Both the position numbers and the translations under genes were made by a program. From positions 248,001 to 312,000 of the forward strand of contig NZ_FZOU01000006.1 in the NCBI RefSeq assembly GCF_900188085.1: a stretch of DNA of 64,000 nucleotides, in the 5' to 3' direction. Under the pieces are notes generated by a model that was not told where the DNA came from, did not search any database, and saw only the letters and a program-made list of their open reading frames with translations. Of the stretch, positions 24,619-33,164 are shown in pieces (position 1 is the stretch's first letter; every line of letters starts with the position of its first letter). This DNA is from Granulicella rosea. GTDB taxonomy: Bacteria; Acidobacteriota; Terriglobia; Terriglobales; Acidobacteriaceae.

Positions 24619-25638
24619 ATGCGCAAAGACCATACCCTCACCCATATCGATCCGCAGCGCCAGCGCATCTGGGACGCCGTCTCGGCCTTCCCTATCGGCA
24701 ACCTCTGGGACTTTCAGGGAGTGCCGCCCATGCTGATCGCGCGACGCACCTGGCACTCCATCATCGAGGACAACCTGCTCTCGCGCGCGGCCGAGCTGGG
24801 CTACTACTTCCTCTTCGCGCTCTTTCCCGCGCTCATCAGCGCCTCCGCCGTGCTCGGCCTGATGGCGCGTTCGGCGACGGATATCTACGTCAAGCTGCTC
24901 AACTACATGGCCGTCGTCGTGCCGCACGACGCGCTCGGCATCGTGCTCGACACCTTCAACCAGACCGCGGCCAACTCCACCAGCGGCAAGGTCACCTTCG
25001 GCATCGCCTTCGCGGTCTGGTCCGCCTCGGTCGGCTTCACGGCCATTCAGGACACGCTGAACACGGTCTACAAGGTCAAGGAGACGCGCCCTTACTGGAA
25101 GGCGCGCGGCAGCGCCATGCTGGTCACCCTGCTGCTGGGCGTGCTGGTCACGCTGACGCTCTGCTGCCTGCTCGCCGGAACCGCGCTCTCGCACCTGCTG
25201 CGCCGGCATATCTACCACTACGACATCGGCATGGCCGGCGGCATCGCCATCCATCTCGTCTTCGATCTGGTCACGCTCGGCATGCTCAACCTGCTCTTCG
25301 CCGTCATCTACTACTTCGCGCCGGACGTGAAGAACAAGCGCTGGCGGTTGCTGACGCCGGGCGCCGCGCTCGGCATCCTGGGCTGGATTCTGGCTTCGCT
25401 GGCGCTGCGGCTCTACCTCTTCTACTTCAACAGCTACTCGCTCACCTACGGCTCGCTGGGCGCGGTGATCATCCTGCTGACGTGGTTCTATCTCACCGGG
25501 TTGATGCTGCTCATCGGCGCGGAGATCAACTCCGAGATCGAGGCCGCCGCAACCGAGCGGCGTTTGAAGGCCGCCGGCGCCATTCCTCCGGCCGTCACCT
25601 CCGACCCCGATGCGCCAGTCCCGGCCGCTACTTCTTGA
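24619..25638 (+). CDS. YihY/BrkB family membrane protein
   Basis: A 339-residue integral membrane protein with about six transmembrane helices (near 55-80, 125-150, 165-190, 205-235, 243-268 and 275-300). The family features are AAELGYYFLFALFPALI near the first helix, FAVWSASVGFTAIQDTLN in the middle and LTYGSLGAVIILLTWFYL near the end. Often misnamed ribonuclease BN; the real role is unknown, possibly in envelope function. The ATG at 24619 is preferred to an upstream TTG. It overlaps the next, convergent gene by 11 bp. Confidence 0.87.
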   Translation: MRKDHTLTHIDPQRQRIWDAVSAFPIGNLWDFQGVPPMLIARRTWHSIIEDNLLSRAAELGYYFLFALFPALISASAVLGLMARSATDIYVKLLNYMAVVVPHDALGIVLDTFNQTAANSTSGKVTFGIAFAVWSASVGFTAIQDTLNTVYKVKETRPYWKARGSAMLVTLLLGVLVTLTLCCLLAGTALSHLLRRHIYHYDIGMAGGIAIHLVFDLVTLGMLNLLFAVIYYFAPDVKNKRWRLLTPGAALGILGWILASLALRLYLFYFNSYSLTYGSLGAVIILLTWFYLTGLMLLIGAEINSEIEAAATERRLKAAGAIPPAVTSDPDAPVPAATS

Positions 25639-25909
25639 CGTCCATGACGGAGAGAACGGTGTCCATCTCGCTCACCTCGGCGCTCACCACCATGCCCCGC
25701 GGATCCACCTGAATGCCGACCGTGCGCTCGATCGTACCCGGCGCAGCCACGGGGATCAGCATCGACGAGACGTGGTACTCCTTGTTCGTCAGATCGACGT
25801 AGGGGTCCGCCACCAGGGACGACTGGTACGGCCGCATCAATGGCTGCTCGCCGATGACGCCCGCGTAGCACTTCGCCAGACCCGCCCAGGCCGCACCACC
25901 CGTCACCAA
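25628..25909 (-). CDS. Small hypothetical protein, probably exported
   Basis: A protein of about 93 residues with no recognised family. The C-terminal two thirds (YVDLTNKEYHVSSMLIPVAA...TVGIQVDPRGMVVSAEVSEMD) is beta-rich. The frame remains open upstream and reads as a signal peptide-like LRLAVWLGLALVTGGAAWA, but no ATG is present; the available starts are TTG at 25909, GTG at 25906 or a CTG further up. The true start is unclear. Confidence 0.45.
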   Translation of the reverse strand: MVTGGAAWAGLAKCYAGVIGEQPLMRPYQSSLVADPYVDLTNKEYHVSSMLIPVAAPGTIERTVGIQVDPRGMVVSAEVSEMDTVLSVMDVKK

Positions 25910-25982
25910 CGCCAGTCCCAGCCAAACCGCTAATCTCAGGCGCTGAGAATATCAGGTAAACGGGTGATGCCCGAGGCCTGCG

Positions 25983-26444
25983 TTACTCCCAGCGCGCCGT
26001 GCGCCAGGCGTTGTCCACAATCTGGTGCGCACGATCGATGTGTCCGAGCGAGCGGTCGCGCAGACCACGCGCCGCCGGCACGTCTTCGGCCTTCGCCAGA
26101 TCGTTATGCGCGGCCAACAGCAGCTCGTTCGCCCTGCGGAACCGGTCGTGCGGGCTCAGCCGCGTGTCGATCGGCGGATGATCGGTCAGTCTCTTGCCGT
26201 CCCAGATCGCCGCCGTCTTGATCTCATTGATTGCCGCGTCGATCTCATGAATCGCCGCCTCATCGTCATGGCGCACCGGCCCCCACTGCCAACCCTCGGA
26301 CAACTGCGCCCGCGCCGCACGCAGATCGTCCAGTGCATGCAGATAGGACGGATGCGGACCGGGAACCTGCTGCGCCTGCACCACCACCGGCCCCATTGCC
26401 ACCATCGCCGCGACTGCCAATGCCCAATTCCACTTGCTCTTCAT
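25983..26444 (-). CDS. Small exported helical protein
   Basis: A 153-residue protein with a signal peptide (about 1-24, ending VVVQAQ) and a helical mature part rich in His, Asp and Ala (YLHALDDLRAARAQLSEG, AIHEIDAAINEIKTAAI, ANELLLAAHNDLAKAE, GHIDRAHQIVDNAW). AGGAGG lies seven bases before the ATG. Function is not known; the repeated His/Asp helices could bind metal, but that is only inferred. An AT-rich leader upstream (26445-26560) may hold its promoter. Confidence 0.65.
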   Translation of the reverse strand: MKSKWNWALAVAAMVAMGPVVVQAQQVPGPHPSYLHALDDLRAARAQLSEGWQWGPVRHDDEAAIHEIDAAINEIKTAAIWDGKRLTDHPPIDTRLSPHDRFRRANELLLAAHNDLAKAEDVPAARGLRDRSLGHIDRAHQIVDNAWRTARWE

Positions 26445-26591
26445 CGAAGTCCTCCTGATTCCGTGCGCGAAAGGAGCATCCCTCCGCCACGCACGCTCAT
26501 AAAGAACCGCGCCCGATTGAAAAGTTGTTTGAAAAAATGTTGCGGTGAAATCGCAAAACTCCCGAAGAATCTTCAGGTTGAGACTCCTTCA

Positions 26592-26625
26592 GCGCGCCCT
26601 GTCTCGTCTCCGGGACAGGGCGCGC
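26592..26625. terminator. Strong GC hairpin after the amine oxidase gene
   Basis: A 12-bp perfect stem (GCGCGCCCTGTC / GACAGGGCGCGC) with a 10-nt loop, 20 bp past the amine oxidase stop on the minus strand. There is no T-run. Confidence 0.6.
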
Positions 26626-26644
26626 CTTCGGGTCCACGTGCCGC

Positions 26645-28207
26645 CTACCCCGCGGCCTTCGCCAGCTTCACCTTGGCTGAGATCATATCTACCGCGCGCC
26701 GCGCGCTCAGCGCCGCGCCCTCCTGCCAGCCGACGATGTGGCTGATCGTGTCGCCCGCCAGGTAGATCGGCCCATCCGGCTCGATCACCGTGTTGTAGCC
26801 GTCCGGCCCGCCGCCGTAGGTCTCGATCCACGAACCCTCGTTCCACTTCACCCGGCCCCAGCCGCAGAAGACCGGGTTCCTCAGCTCCTTGCCATGTCCC
26901 GGATGCAGCTTCTCGATCTGCGCCCGCGACGCGGCGAACTTGTTCTCCAGCGAAAGCGCCTGATAGCCCGGGATCTGCCGTTCGTCCATATATCCCGCCA
27001 CGACGATGCCGGTCGGATGCATCAGCCGCGCGCTCGGGTACCAGACCGGACTCGGCCCCGCCGCCAGGAACGATAGCCCGCCGTAGATGTTGTAGTCCGT
27101 CTCCCAGAAGCGCTTGCTCTCCCAAGCCGTCTTCGACGACAGTCCCATGCCCGAGCCCTCGATCACCGCCTTGAACGGCGCCGAAAGGTCGTTCGGAATC
27201 TTCTTCAGGATCGAGAACGGCATCGCGCAGACGCAGTACGCCGCCTCGATCGCGGCCGGCTTGCCGCCCTTCAGGTAGCCGATCTTCACGCCGGTCGAGG
27301 TCTTGCGGATCTCGGTGACCGGGCAACCGTACTGGATGATCGGTCCAAGCGCCTTGGCGAAGGCGTACGGAATGCGATCCATGCCGCCCACCGGCTGCAT
27401 CATGGTCGCCTGCCAGTCCCAGTTCTCCTCGTACAGCATGCCGCCCCAGAAGCTCGCGTCCAGCAGCGTGTGCATCGACAGCGGCGTATCGGGAACCTCG
27501 ACCTGACGCCCGGCGCCCGGCGCCACCTTCAAGCCCGCGCGGTCCGCCCCGATATACTTGCCTGTCTTATCGAGCGGACCGTAGTAGTTCAGGAACTCGA
27601 TCATCCGCTGCCGGTCTTCCTTGGTCAGATCGCCGTCCAGTCCGCCTCCGGCGATCGCCTTCGACAGCAGCTCCGACACATGGCCGCGCGTATCGTTGAT
27701 GGCCTGGCGCTGGACGACCGGCTTGCCCCCGTTGGCTGCGTCGTTCTGCAGCAGCGAGGAGCGCGAGGTGTTGATCTCCACCTCCAGCGGCACGCCCAGC
27801 TCACGACAATAGCCCAGCATCGTCCAGTGCGTGCTCGGCAGACGCGCCGGGCCGAGGTTCTGATAGTTGCCCTCCTCCCACTGGATCGTCTGCTTCGTGC
27901 CGTCGGTGAACTCGACCACCGTGCCGTTGCGTCCGCTCCAGTTGCGCCCGCCGGGCCGCTCCCGAGCCTCCAGCAGCGTGACCTCGTAACCCAGCTTCTT
28001 CAGCTCGTACGCGGAGACCAGCCCGCCGATACCGCCGCCCAGCACGACGACCTTCGTCCCCTTGCCCGTGCCCGCCTCGGCCTGGATCGGCTCCGCCAGC
28101 GCGCCCTTGATCGGCATGATGCCCAGCATCTGCATACTCGCAAAGGCAGCGCCATAGCCGCCCGCCTGCCCAACACGCGTCAAAAAATCGCGCCGTGAGA
28201 TCGCCAT
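26645..28207 (-). CDS. Tat-exported flavin monoamine oxidase
   Basis: A 520-residue FAD-dependent amine oxidase. The N-terminus ISRRDFLTR (3-11) is a twin-arginine signal, so the folded flavoprotein is probably exported. The FAD loop GGGIGG is at 57-62, followed by LLEARERPGGR (78-88). The C-terminal FAD segment IYLAGDTISHIVGWQEGAALSA is typical of this family. It oxidises a primary or secondary amine to an imine/aldehyde plus H2O2. Start at 28207 lies beside the Tat motif; the upstream frame lacks a good start. Confidence 0.88.
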   Translation of the reverse strand: MAISRRDFLTRVGQAGGYGAAFASMQMLGIMPIKGALAEPIQAEAGTGKGTKVVVLGGGIGGLVSAYELKKLGYEVTLLEARERPGGRNWSGRNGTVVEFTDGTKQTIQWEEGNYQNLGPARLPSTHWTMLGYCRELGVPLEVEINTSRSSLLQNDAANGGKPVVQRQAINDTRGHVSELLSKAIAGGGLDGDLTKEDRQRMIEFLNYYGPLDKTGKYIGADRAGLKVAPGAGRQVEVPDTPLSMHTLLDASFWGGMLYEENWDWQATMMQPVGGMDRIPYAFAKALGPIIQYGCPVTEIRKTSTGVKIGYLKGGKPAAIEAAYCVCAMPFSILKKIPNDLSAPFKAVIEGSGMGLSSKTAWESKRFWETDYNIYGGLSFLAAGPSPVWYPSARLMHPTGIVVAGYMDERQIPGYQALSLENKFAASRAQIEKLHPGHGKELRNPVFCGWGRVKWNEGSWIETYGGGPDGYNTVIEPDGPIYLAGDTISHIVGWQEGAALSARRAVDMISAKVKLAKAAG

Positions 28208-28370
28208 CGTCGGTAGTCCCCAGTTCCGCTGGTTGAAGGAGATGCAGACCCGCCACGAAGAAAGCGGCAGGAGGAAGTTGTGGAAAGGCCCCGTGAAACG
28301 TAGCTTATCCCACAGATTCCACACCGAAAAGCGGGAACGCAAAAACGCATCCGCCGTATGGGCCGCGCGC

Positions 28371-28667
28371 CTAGCCGCCCGCCACCGAGGCCACAATCAG
28401 ATACGGCTCCCGCCCGTCGGCTACGGCAGGCGGCAGCGGCGCATCGGGATCCGCGTGCGACAGATCCTGTTCACAGGCGAAGAACCGCAGAAATCCACGG
28501 CGTTGGCCTGTCCGATAGTCGCGGATCGTGCCTTGCAACATGGGATAGCGCAGCTCGACCGCATCCAGCAGCGAGCGCTGCGTGGCTGGCGCTTCGAGCT
28601 CGAACGCAATCTCGCCCGTCACCCCGGCGAGCAGGCGCAGATGTCCCGGCAACTGAACCCGTATCAC
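28371..28667 (-). CDS. MoaD/ThiS-like ubiquitin-fold sulfur carrier
   Basis: A 98-residue beta-grasp protein that ends in Val-Ala-Gly-Gly, the exposed diglycine that MoaD and ThiS proteins use for adenylation and thiocarboxylation. Preceding features fit the fold: an N-terminal strand ([14 protein letters not shown]), [17 protein letters not shown] for the central helix, and [15 protein letters not shown]. Start is GTG at 28667, overlapping the upstream propeller gene's stop as GTGA, so translation is coupled. No MoaE, ThiF or MoeB homologue is nearby. Either a true sulfur carrier or a conjugated tag. Confidence 0.75.
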   Translation of the reverse strand: MIRVQLPGHLRLLAGVTGEIAFELEAPATQRSLLDAVELRYPMLQGTIRDYRTGQRRGFLRFFACEQDLSHADPDAPLPPAVADGREPYLIVASVAGG

Positions 28668-29779
28668 GGCAGCGTCTGGACCTCGACCGACAGCACCGCC
28701 GGCAGGTCGCGCACGATCGCCTGCCAGTGGTCGCCCGAATCGGCCGAGCAGTAGACCTGCCCGCCCGTCGTGCCGAAGTAGACGCCGCACTCCGGCAGCG
28801 TGTCGACCGACATGGCGTCGCGCAGCACGTTCACGTAGCAGTTCTCCTGCGGCAGACCTTCGGTCAGGGCCTCCCACTCGTTGCCGCCCGTACGGCTGCG
28901 GTAGATGCGGAGCTGACCGCCCAGCGGAAAGTGCTCCTGATCGCTCTTGATCGGCGCAACATAGATCGTCTCCGGCTCATGCGCATGCACGTCGATGGCG
29001 AAGCCGAAGTCGGTCGGCAGGTTGCCGCTCACCTCGCGCCAGTGATCGCCCGCGTCGTCGCTGCGCATCACGTCCCAGTGTTTCTGCATGTAGAGCGCCT
29101 CGGGCCGCGCGGGATGTCGGGCGATATGGTGGACGCAGTGCCCCACCTCGGCGTCCGGGTCCGGAATATGCTGCGAGACCAGGCCCTTGTTGATCGGCTT
29201 CCAGCTTTCGCCGCCATCGTCCGACCGGAAGGCGCCGGCCGAGGAGATCGCGATGACGATCCGGTCCGGTTTCCGCTCCTCCAGCATGATCGTATGCAGA
29301 CACATGCCGCCCGCGCCCGGCTGCCAGTGCGGACCGGAGCCATGCCGGCGCAGGCCGGACATCTCCGTCCAGGTCGCGCCCGCGTCGGTCGACCGGAAGA
29401 GCGCCGCGTCCTCCACCCCCGCGTAGACCGTGTCGGCGCAGACCGGCGACGGCTCCAGATGCCAGACGCGTTTGAACTCCCACGGATGCGGCGTCCCGTC
29501 GTACCACTGGTGCGTGCCGGCCACGCCATCGTAGACGAACTTGTTGCCCACCGGCGCCCAGGTCTTGCCGCCGTCGTCCGACCGCTGAACGATCTGGCCG
29601 AACCAGCTATTCAACTGCGAGGCGTAGATGCGGTCCGGGTTCACCGGCGAGGCCTTGACGTGATAGATCTCCCAGCCGGCAAAGTACGGCCCGCAGACCT
29701 GCCAGTTCTGCCGCCGCTCGTCGGAGGTCAGCACAAACGCGCCCTTGCGCGTCCCCACCAGAACTCGCACACCGCCCAT
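28664..29779 (-). CDS. BNR/Asp-box beta-propeller protein
   Basis: A 371-residue cytoplasmic protein without a signal peptide. At least five Asp-boxes (SxDxGxxW) mark the propeller blades: [32 protein letters not shown] and SADSGDHW, plus a degenerate SRTGGNEW. Such proteins are often labelled exo-alpha-sialidase, but the sialidase Phe-Arg-Ile-Pro motif is not seen, so a binding or assembly role (HCF136/VPS10-like) is as likely. Start at 29779 has GAGG nine bases upstream. It shares a GTGA overlap with the MoaD-like gene. Confidence 0.82.
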   Translation of the reverse strand: MGGVRVLVGTRKGAFVLTSDERRQNWQVCGPYFAGWEIYHVKASPVNPDRIYASQLNSWFGQIVQRSDDGGKTWAPVGNKFVYDGVAGTHQWYDGTPHPWEFKRVWHLEPSPVCADTVYAGVEDAALFRSTDAGATWTEMSGLRRHGSGPHWQPGAGGMCLHTIMLEERKPDRIVIAISSAGAFRSDDGGESWKPINKGLVSQHIPDPDAEVGHCVHHIARHPARPEALYMQKHWDVMRSDDAGDHWREVSGNLPTDFGFAIDVHAHEPETIYVAPIKSDQEHFPLGGQLRIYRSRTGGNEWEALTEGLPQENCYVNVLRDAMSVDTLPECGVYFGTTGGQVYCSADSGDHWQAIVRDLPAVLSVEVQTLP

Positions 29780-29869
29780 CGTCGCACCCTCGCGAAGAGC
29801 ATCAGAAACCGCACAGCCATCATCCACCAGAGCGGGGATTCGGACCAGCTTTTTCTTCCGGCGGCGAGA

Positions 29870-30892
29870 TTATCGCCACCCCAGCGCCGGCGCCACCAGC
29901 TTCAGAATCGCCTCCATCACATGCGCGTTGTACGCCACGCCAAGCTGGTTGGGAATCGTCAGCAGAAGCGTATCCGCCTCCGCGATCGCCTCGTCCCTGC
30001 GAAGCTGCTCGATCAGCACATCCGGCTCCGCGGCGTAGCCTCGACCGAAGATGGCGCGCGTGCTCGCGTCGAGGAAGCCAATCGTGTCCTTCTCCTCGCC
30101 GCCCCGGCCGAAGTACGCGCGGTCGCGGTCGTCGACCAACGCGAAGATGCTGCGGCTGACCGAGACGCGTGGCTCCCACGCATGTCCGGCCTCCTTCCAC
30201 GCCGCGCGATACGCCCGTATCTGCTGGGCCTGCTGGATATGGAACGGCTCGCCGGTCTCGTCGAACTTCAGCGTCGACGACTGCAGGTTCATGCCCAGCT
30301 TCGCCGCCCAGACGGCGGTCGCATTCGTCGCCGCGCCCCACCAGATGCGCTCGCGCAGACCCTCGGAGTAAGGCTCCAGACGCAGCAGCCCCGGAGGATT
30401 GGCGAACATGGGACGCGGATTCGGCTGCGCGAAGCCCTTGCCGCTCAGCAGCTCCAGAAACTCCTCCACATGCCGCCGGCCCATCGCCGCGTCGTCCTCG
30501 CCTTCGAGCGGCTGGTAGCCGAAATAGCGCCAGCCGTCGATCACCTGCTCGGGCGAGCCGCGGCTGACGCCAAGCTGCAACCGCCCGCCCGAGATCAGGT
30601 CCGCCGCCCCGGCGTCCTCCGCCATGTAATGAGGATTCTCGTACCGCATATCGATCACCGCGGTCCCAAGCTCGATCTTCCGCGTCTTCGCGCCACACGC
30701 CGCAAGCAGCGGAAACGGCGAAGCCAGCTGCCGCGCAAAGTGATGCACACGGAAGTAGGCGCCATCTATGCCCAGGCGCTCGGCCTCGACGGCCAGGTCG
30801 ATCGACTGCAACAGCGTGTCGGCCGCCGTCCGCGTCGCCGATTGCGCGGAAGGCGTCCAGTGTCCGAAGGAGAGAAAGCCGATTTTCTTCAT
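29870..30892 (-). CDS. Luciferase-like (LLM class) flavin-dependent oxidoreductase
   Basis: A 340-residue flavin monooxygenase of the bacterial luciferase superfamily (TIM barrel). The family features are HFARQLASPFPLLAACGAKT, the segment ENPHYMAEDAGAADLISGGR with LQLGVSRGSP, and a later RIWWGAATNATA. It would use FMNH2 from a separate reductase to oxidise an aldehyde, sulfonate or similar compound. It lies about 90 bp upstream of the BNR/MoaD pair on the same strand and may be cotranscribed. Confidence 0.87.
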   Translation of the reverse strand: MKKIGFLSFGHWTPSAQSATRTAADTLLQSIDLAVEAERLGIDGAYFRVHHFARQLASPFPLLAACGAKTRKIELGTAVIDMRYENPHYMAEDAGAADLISGGRLQLGVSRGSPEQVIDGWRYFGYQPLEGEDDAAMGRRHVEEFLELLSGKGFAQPNPRPMFANPPGLLRLEPYSEGLRERIWWGAATNATAVWAAKLGMNLQSSTLKFDETGEPFHIQQAQQIRAYRAAWKEAGHAWEPRVSVSRSIFALVDDRDRAYFGRGGEEKDTIGFLDASTRAIFGRGYAAEPDVLIEQLRRDEAIAEADTLLLTIPNQLGVAYNAHVMEAILKLVAPALGWR

Positions 30893-30931
30893 ACTCGACC
30901 AGTTTACGCCTCCGATCGATGTTGCAACACG

Positions 30932-31330
30932 CTACTCTCGCGTCCGCCCGAAAAACAAGACATACCCGTCCGGATCGGCGATCTCGAAGCCGCGCAGACC
31001 GTCATGCGTATCCTGGAGCGGCGAACGGAACGCCACGCCGTTCGCGGCGAACTCAGCCGCCAGCGCATCGGGCTCGGGGACGTACACATAGGCATCCCAC
31101 CGCATATGCGGATGCCTTGTGGAGTTTGGCGCGGGCAATATCCCAGCCTCAGCCTTGACGAAGATCCGCACCGCATCGCGGGCGAGGATGGCGAAGAACG
31201 AGTCGCGCTCCGGCGCTCGATACCGGGCCTCGAAGCCCAACGCATCGCGATAGAAGCCGATCGTGCGCACGACGTTGCTGACGATGAAGAACGGAGAAAT
31301 CCCTTGCAGAGTCGGTTGTGTCATGGTCAT
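30932..31330 (-). CDS. VOC family protein (glyoxalase/bleomycin-resistance type)
   Basis: A 132-residue single-domain VOC protein. The two beta-alpha-beta-beta-beta halves are visible: ISPFFIVSNVVRTIGFYRDALGF (start) and WDAYVYVPEPDALAAEF...GLRGFEIADPDGYVLFFGR (end), with metal-ligand candidates including the Glu in FEIADPDG. Substrate unknown; could confer resistance by sequestration. ATG at 31330 is preferred over a TTG four codons upstream. Confidence 0.83.
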   Translation of the reverse strand: MTMTQPTLQGISPFFIVSNVVRTIGFYRDALGFEARYRAPERDSFFAILARDAVRIFVKAEAGILPAPNSTRHPHMRWDAYVYVPEPDALAAEFAANGVAFRSPLQDTHDGLRGFEIADPDGYVLFFGRTRE

Positions 31331-31545
31331 GGATATTCCCAAGTTCAGCCCGACGGAAGGATATCAAGGTAGCCGGCAGAGGGTCTTTGCGGAAGCGCTT
31401 ACAAGGGACATTCTTCTCTTTCTATGCTCACGAAACGCATCGTCCTGGTCTCGCCAGTCGAAATGGGCATCGGTAAACATAAGCCGACTTATGAGGACTA
31501 ATCCGGTTGAGAGATTCTTTTCGTCACGGCTAGGAGGCCGTCAGT
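31331..31545. other. Leader and possible recombination site of the integrase gene
   Basis: No gene and no tRNA. Contains the dyad CATAAG-CCGA-CTTATG (31478-31493), which has the inverted-arm shape of a tyrosine-recombinase core, 53 bp before the integrase start, and the integrase ribosome site (GGAGG). Confidence 0.4.
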
Positions 31546-32484
31546 ATGGCGGAAAGAGCGAAAAAGCCCAAGAGTGTCCTCAAGCTCCCCGATCTTGATT
31601 ATTCGAAATCAGCGGTCCTAAATAGCCTTCCATCCTTGAACTCGCGACGGTCGTACGAACACGCCATCCGCGACTTCATCGAATGGTACTGCTCCGAACC
31701 ACGCCTCGCGTTCAACAAGACAGTGGTGACTCGCTATCGCATCGCCTTGGAGCAGCGAAGATACGCGCCTTCGACGATCAAACTGAGACTCGCCGCGGTT
31801 CGCAGGCTCGCATACGAGGCTTCGGATTGCGGCCTGCTCAGCCCTGACCTTGCCGCTGGCATTCGCAGGGTCAAAGGAGCGAAGCGTCTGGGCGTCCGCA
31901 TTGGAAATTGGCTGACCGTCGAGCAAGGCAAGAAGTTGCTCGCTGTCCAGTCGGGCAATCAACTCCGAGACCTGCGTAACCATGCCGTCCTAGCTATGCT
32001 TCTTGGCTGCGGCTTACGCCGAGCGGAGCTTGTTGCCGTCAAAATCGAGGACTTCGAACTTCGAGAAGAGCACTGGGTGCTTGCTGACCTCATTGGCAAA
32101 GGCCGGCACATGCGAACCATTCCTGTGCCTAGGTGGGTGAAGTCAGCCGTCGATGCATGGACGAGCGTAGCGGAGCTAAGAGACGGGGTTCTCTTCCGCG
32201 CCATAAGCAAGACCGGGAAAGTTCAAGATCGCGGATTCACGCCAAAGGTGATTTGGTCCATCGTTCGCGAAGCGGCTATGAATTGCGGCATTGGCGTAAT
32301 CGCCCCGCACGATCTGCGTCGAACGTGTGCCCGTCTTTGCCATCAAGCTGGAGGCGAGCTTGAGCAGATTCAGTTCCTCCTTGGGCATGTTTCGATCCAG
32401 ACCACCGAACGCTACCTCGGGTGCAAACAGCGCCTTCAGAACGCTGTCAATGACAAGATTGGTTTCGAGGCCGGACCCACCTAG
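31546..32484 (+). CDS. Tyrosine recombinase/integrase
   Basis: A 312-residue site-specific recombinase. The N-terminal SAM-like core-binding domain spans about 20-115 (SRRSYEHAIRDFIEWY) and the catalytic domain about 125-305. The active-site set is complete: Arg in GCGLRRAEL, Lys in IGKGRHMR, His-x-x-Arg in HDLRRT, His in LLGHVSIQTTERYLG, and the nucleophile Tyr in ERYLG. GGAGG lies nine bases before the ATG. Its base composition is lower in G+C than its neighbours, as expected of a mobile insert. No excisionase or tRNA neighbours were seen. Confidence 0.88.
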   Translation: MAERAKKPKSVLKLPDLDYSKSAVLNSLPSLNSRRSYEHAIRDFIEWYCSEPRLAFNKTVVTRYRIALEQRRYAPSTIKLRLAAVRRLAYEASDCGLLSPDLAAGIRRVKGAKRLGVRIGNWLTVEQGKKLLAVQSGNQLRDLRNHAVLAMLLGCGLRRAELVAVKIEDFELREEHWVLADLIGKGRHMRTIPVPRWVKSAVDAWTSVAELRDGVLFRAISKTGKVQDRGFTPKVIWSIVREAAMNCGIGVIAPHDLRRTCARLCHQAGGELEQIQFLLGHVSIQTTERYLGCKQRLQNAVNDKIGFEAGPT

Positions 32485-32550
32485 TTCGTTTCGATCCTTA
32501 TATGGAGATTGATCAGCCGAGGGTCGCTCATCCGAAGGTAGAATCCTCTT

Positions 32551-33036
32551 GTGAACTTATTGAAGATCATTCTGATGCTTGCCGCTATCTATGGCGCGGT
32601 CCAGATCTTCTACGTAGTGCGAACCCGAGCAATGCGGTCTCTCGCGGCCCGGTGGAACTTTCAATACATAGGCCCACCCCCACCAAGATGGTGGTGGCCT
32701 GTCACCCATCCGATAGTTCATCCCCCTGTACCGTCCTGGGTATCTCATCTCACTTTGTCAGGTCAGAGAGTCACACGCGTTTGGAATGTAATAGAGGGAG
32801 AGCATAACGGTATCAAAATCGTTATCTTCGACATCGTCCTGGGGGAGCATCGGAACAGCCATCCATGCACGCTCATTGCATGTGAAACCGAACAAAGCCT
32901 GTTTCGCGCAATCACGTCAGTGGACCGCGTGTTGGAGAGCCACGGCTGGACAGTCCTCCACGGAGTCTGGTTTTTATGGTTTTCTTGGACGATGCGCGTA
33001 AGCCGGATTGAGAAGCACCTTCGCAATTTAGGGTGA
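32551..33036 (+). CDS. Membrane-anchored hypothetical protein beside integrase
   Basis: A 161-residue protein with an N-terminal membrane helix (about 3-23, LLKIILMLAAIYGAVQIFYVV) and a beta-rich cytoplasmic or periplasmic domain containing a Pro/Trp-rich segment (YIGPPPPRWWWPV, about 41-53) and IVIFDIVLGEHRNSHPCTLIACE. No family recognised. The start is GTG at 32551 or an ATG at 32575. Its composition matches the integrase region, so it may be cargo of the same insert. Confidence 0.5.
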   Translation: MNLLKIILMLAAIYGAVQIFYVVRTRAMRSLAARWNFQYIGPPPPRWWWPVTHPIVHPPVPSWVSHLTLSGQRVTRVWNVIEGEHNGIKIVIFDIVLGEHRNSHPCTLIACETEQSLFRAITSVDRVLESHGWTVLHGVWFLWFSWTMRVSRIEKHLRNLG

Positions 33037-33164
33037 TGGAGTCTCACCATCTCCGTCGATGGTTCCAATCACTCCCGATAAACGCCGTTCTCGTCAGATG
33101 TGATCTCGATGAATGCCAAAGCGCCGATGTACTCATCGAGCGCCCCCGCTCTTACACTGCATCG

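Noticed and set aside
28664-29779. Exo-alpha-sialidase annotation of the propeller
   Set aside because: Asp-boxes alone are not specific; no signal peptide and no Phe-Arg-Ile-Pro motif were seen.
28358-31372. 1000-codon plus-strand frame across the BNR and luciferase-like genes
   Set aside because: It is Arg/His/Pro-rich shadow translation crossing two real genes and an intergenic gap.
31331-31545. tRNA as integrase attachment site
   Set aside because: No cloverleaf or T-loop consensus could be found near the integrase on either strand.
33080-33164. Protein-like 30-codon readthrough after the hydrolase stop (ALDEYIGALAFIEI)
   Set aside because: It has no start codon and follows an in-frame stop; too short to separate a remnant from chance.
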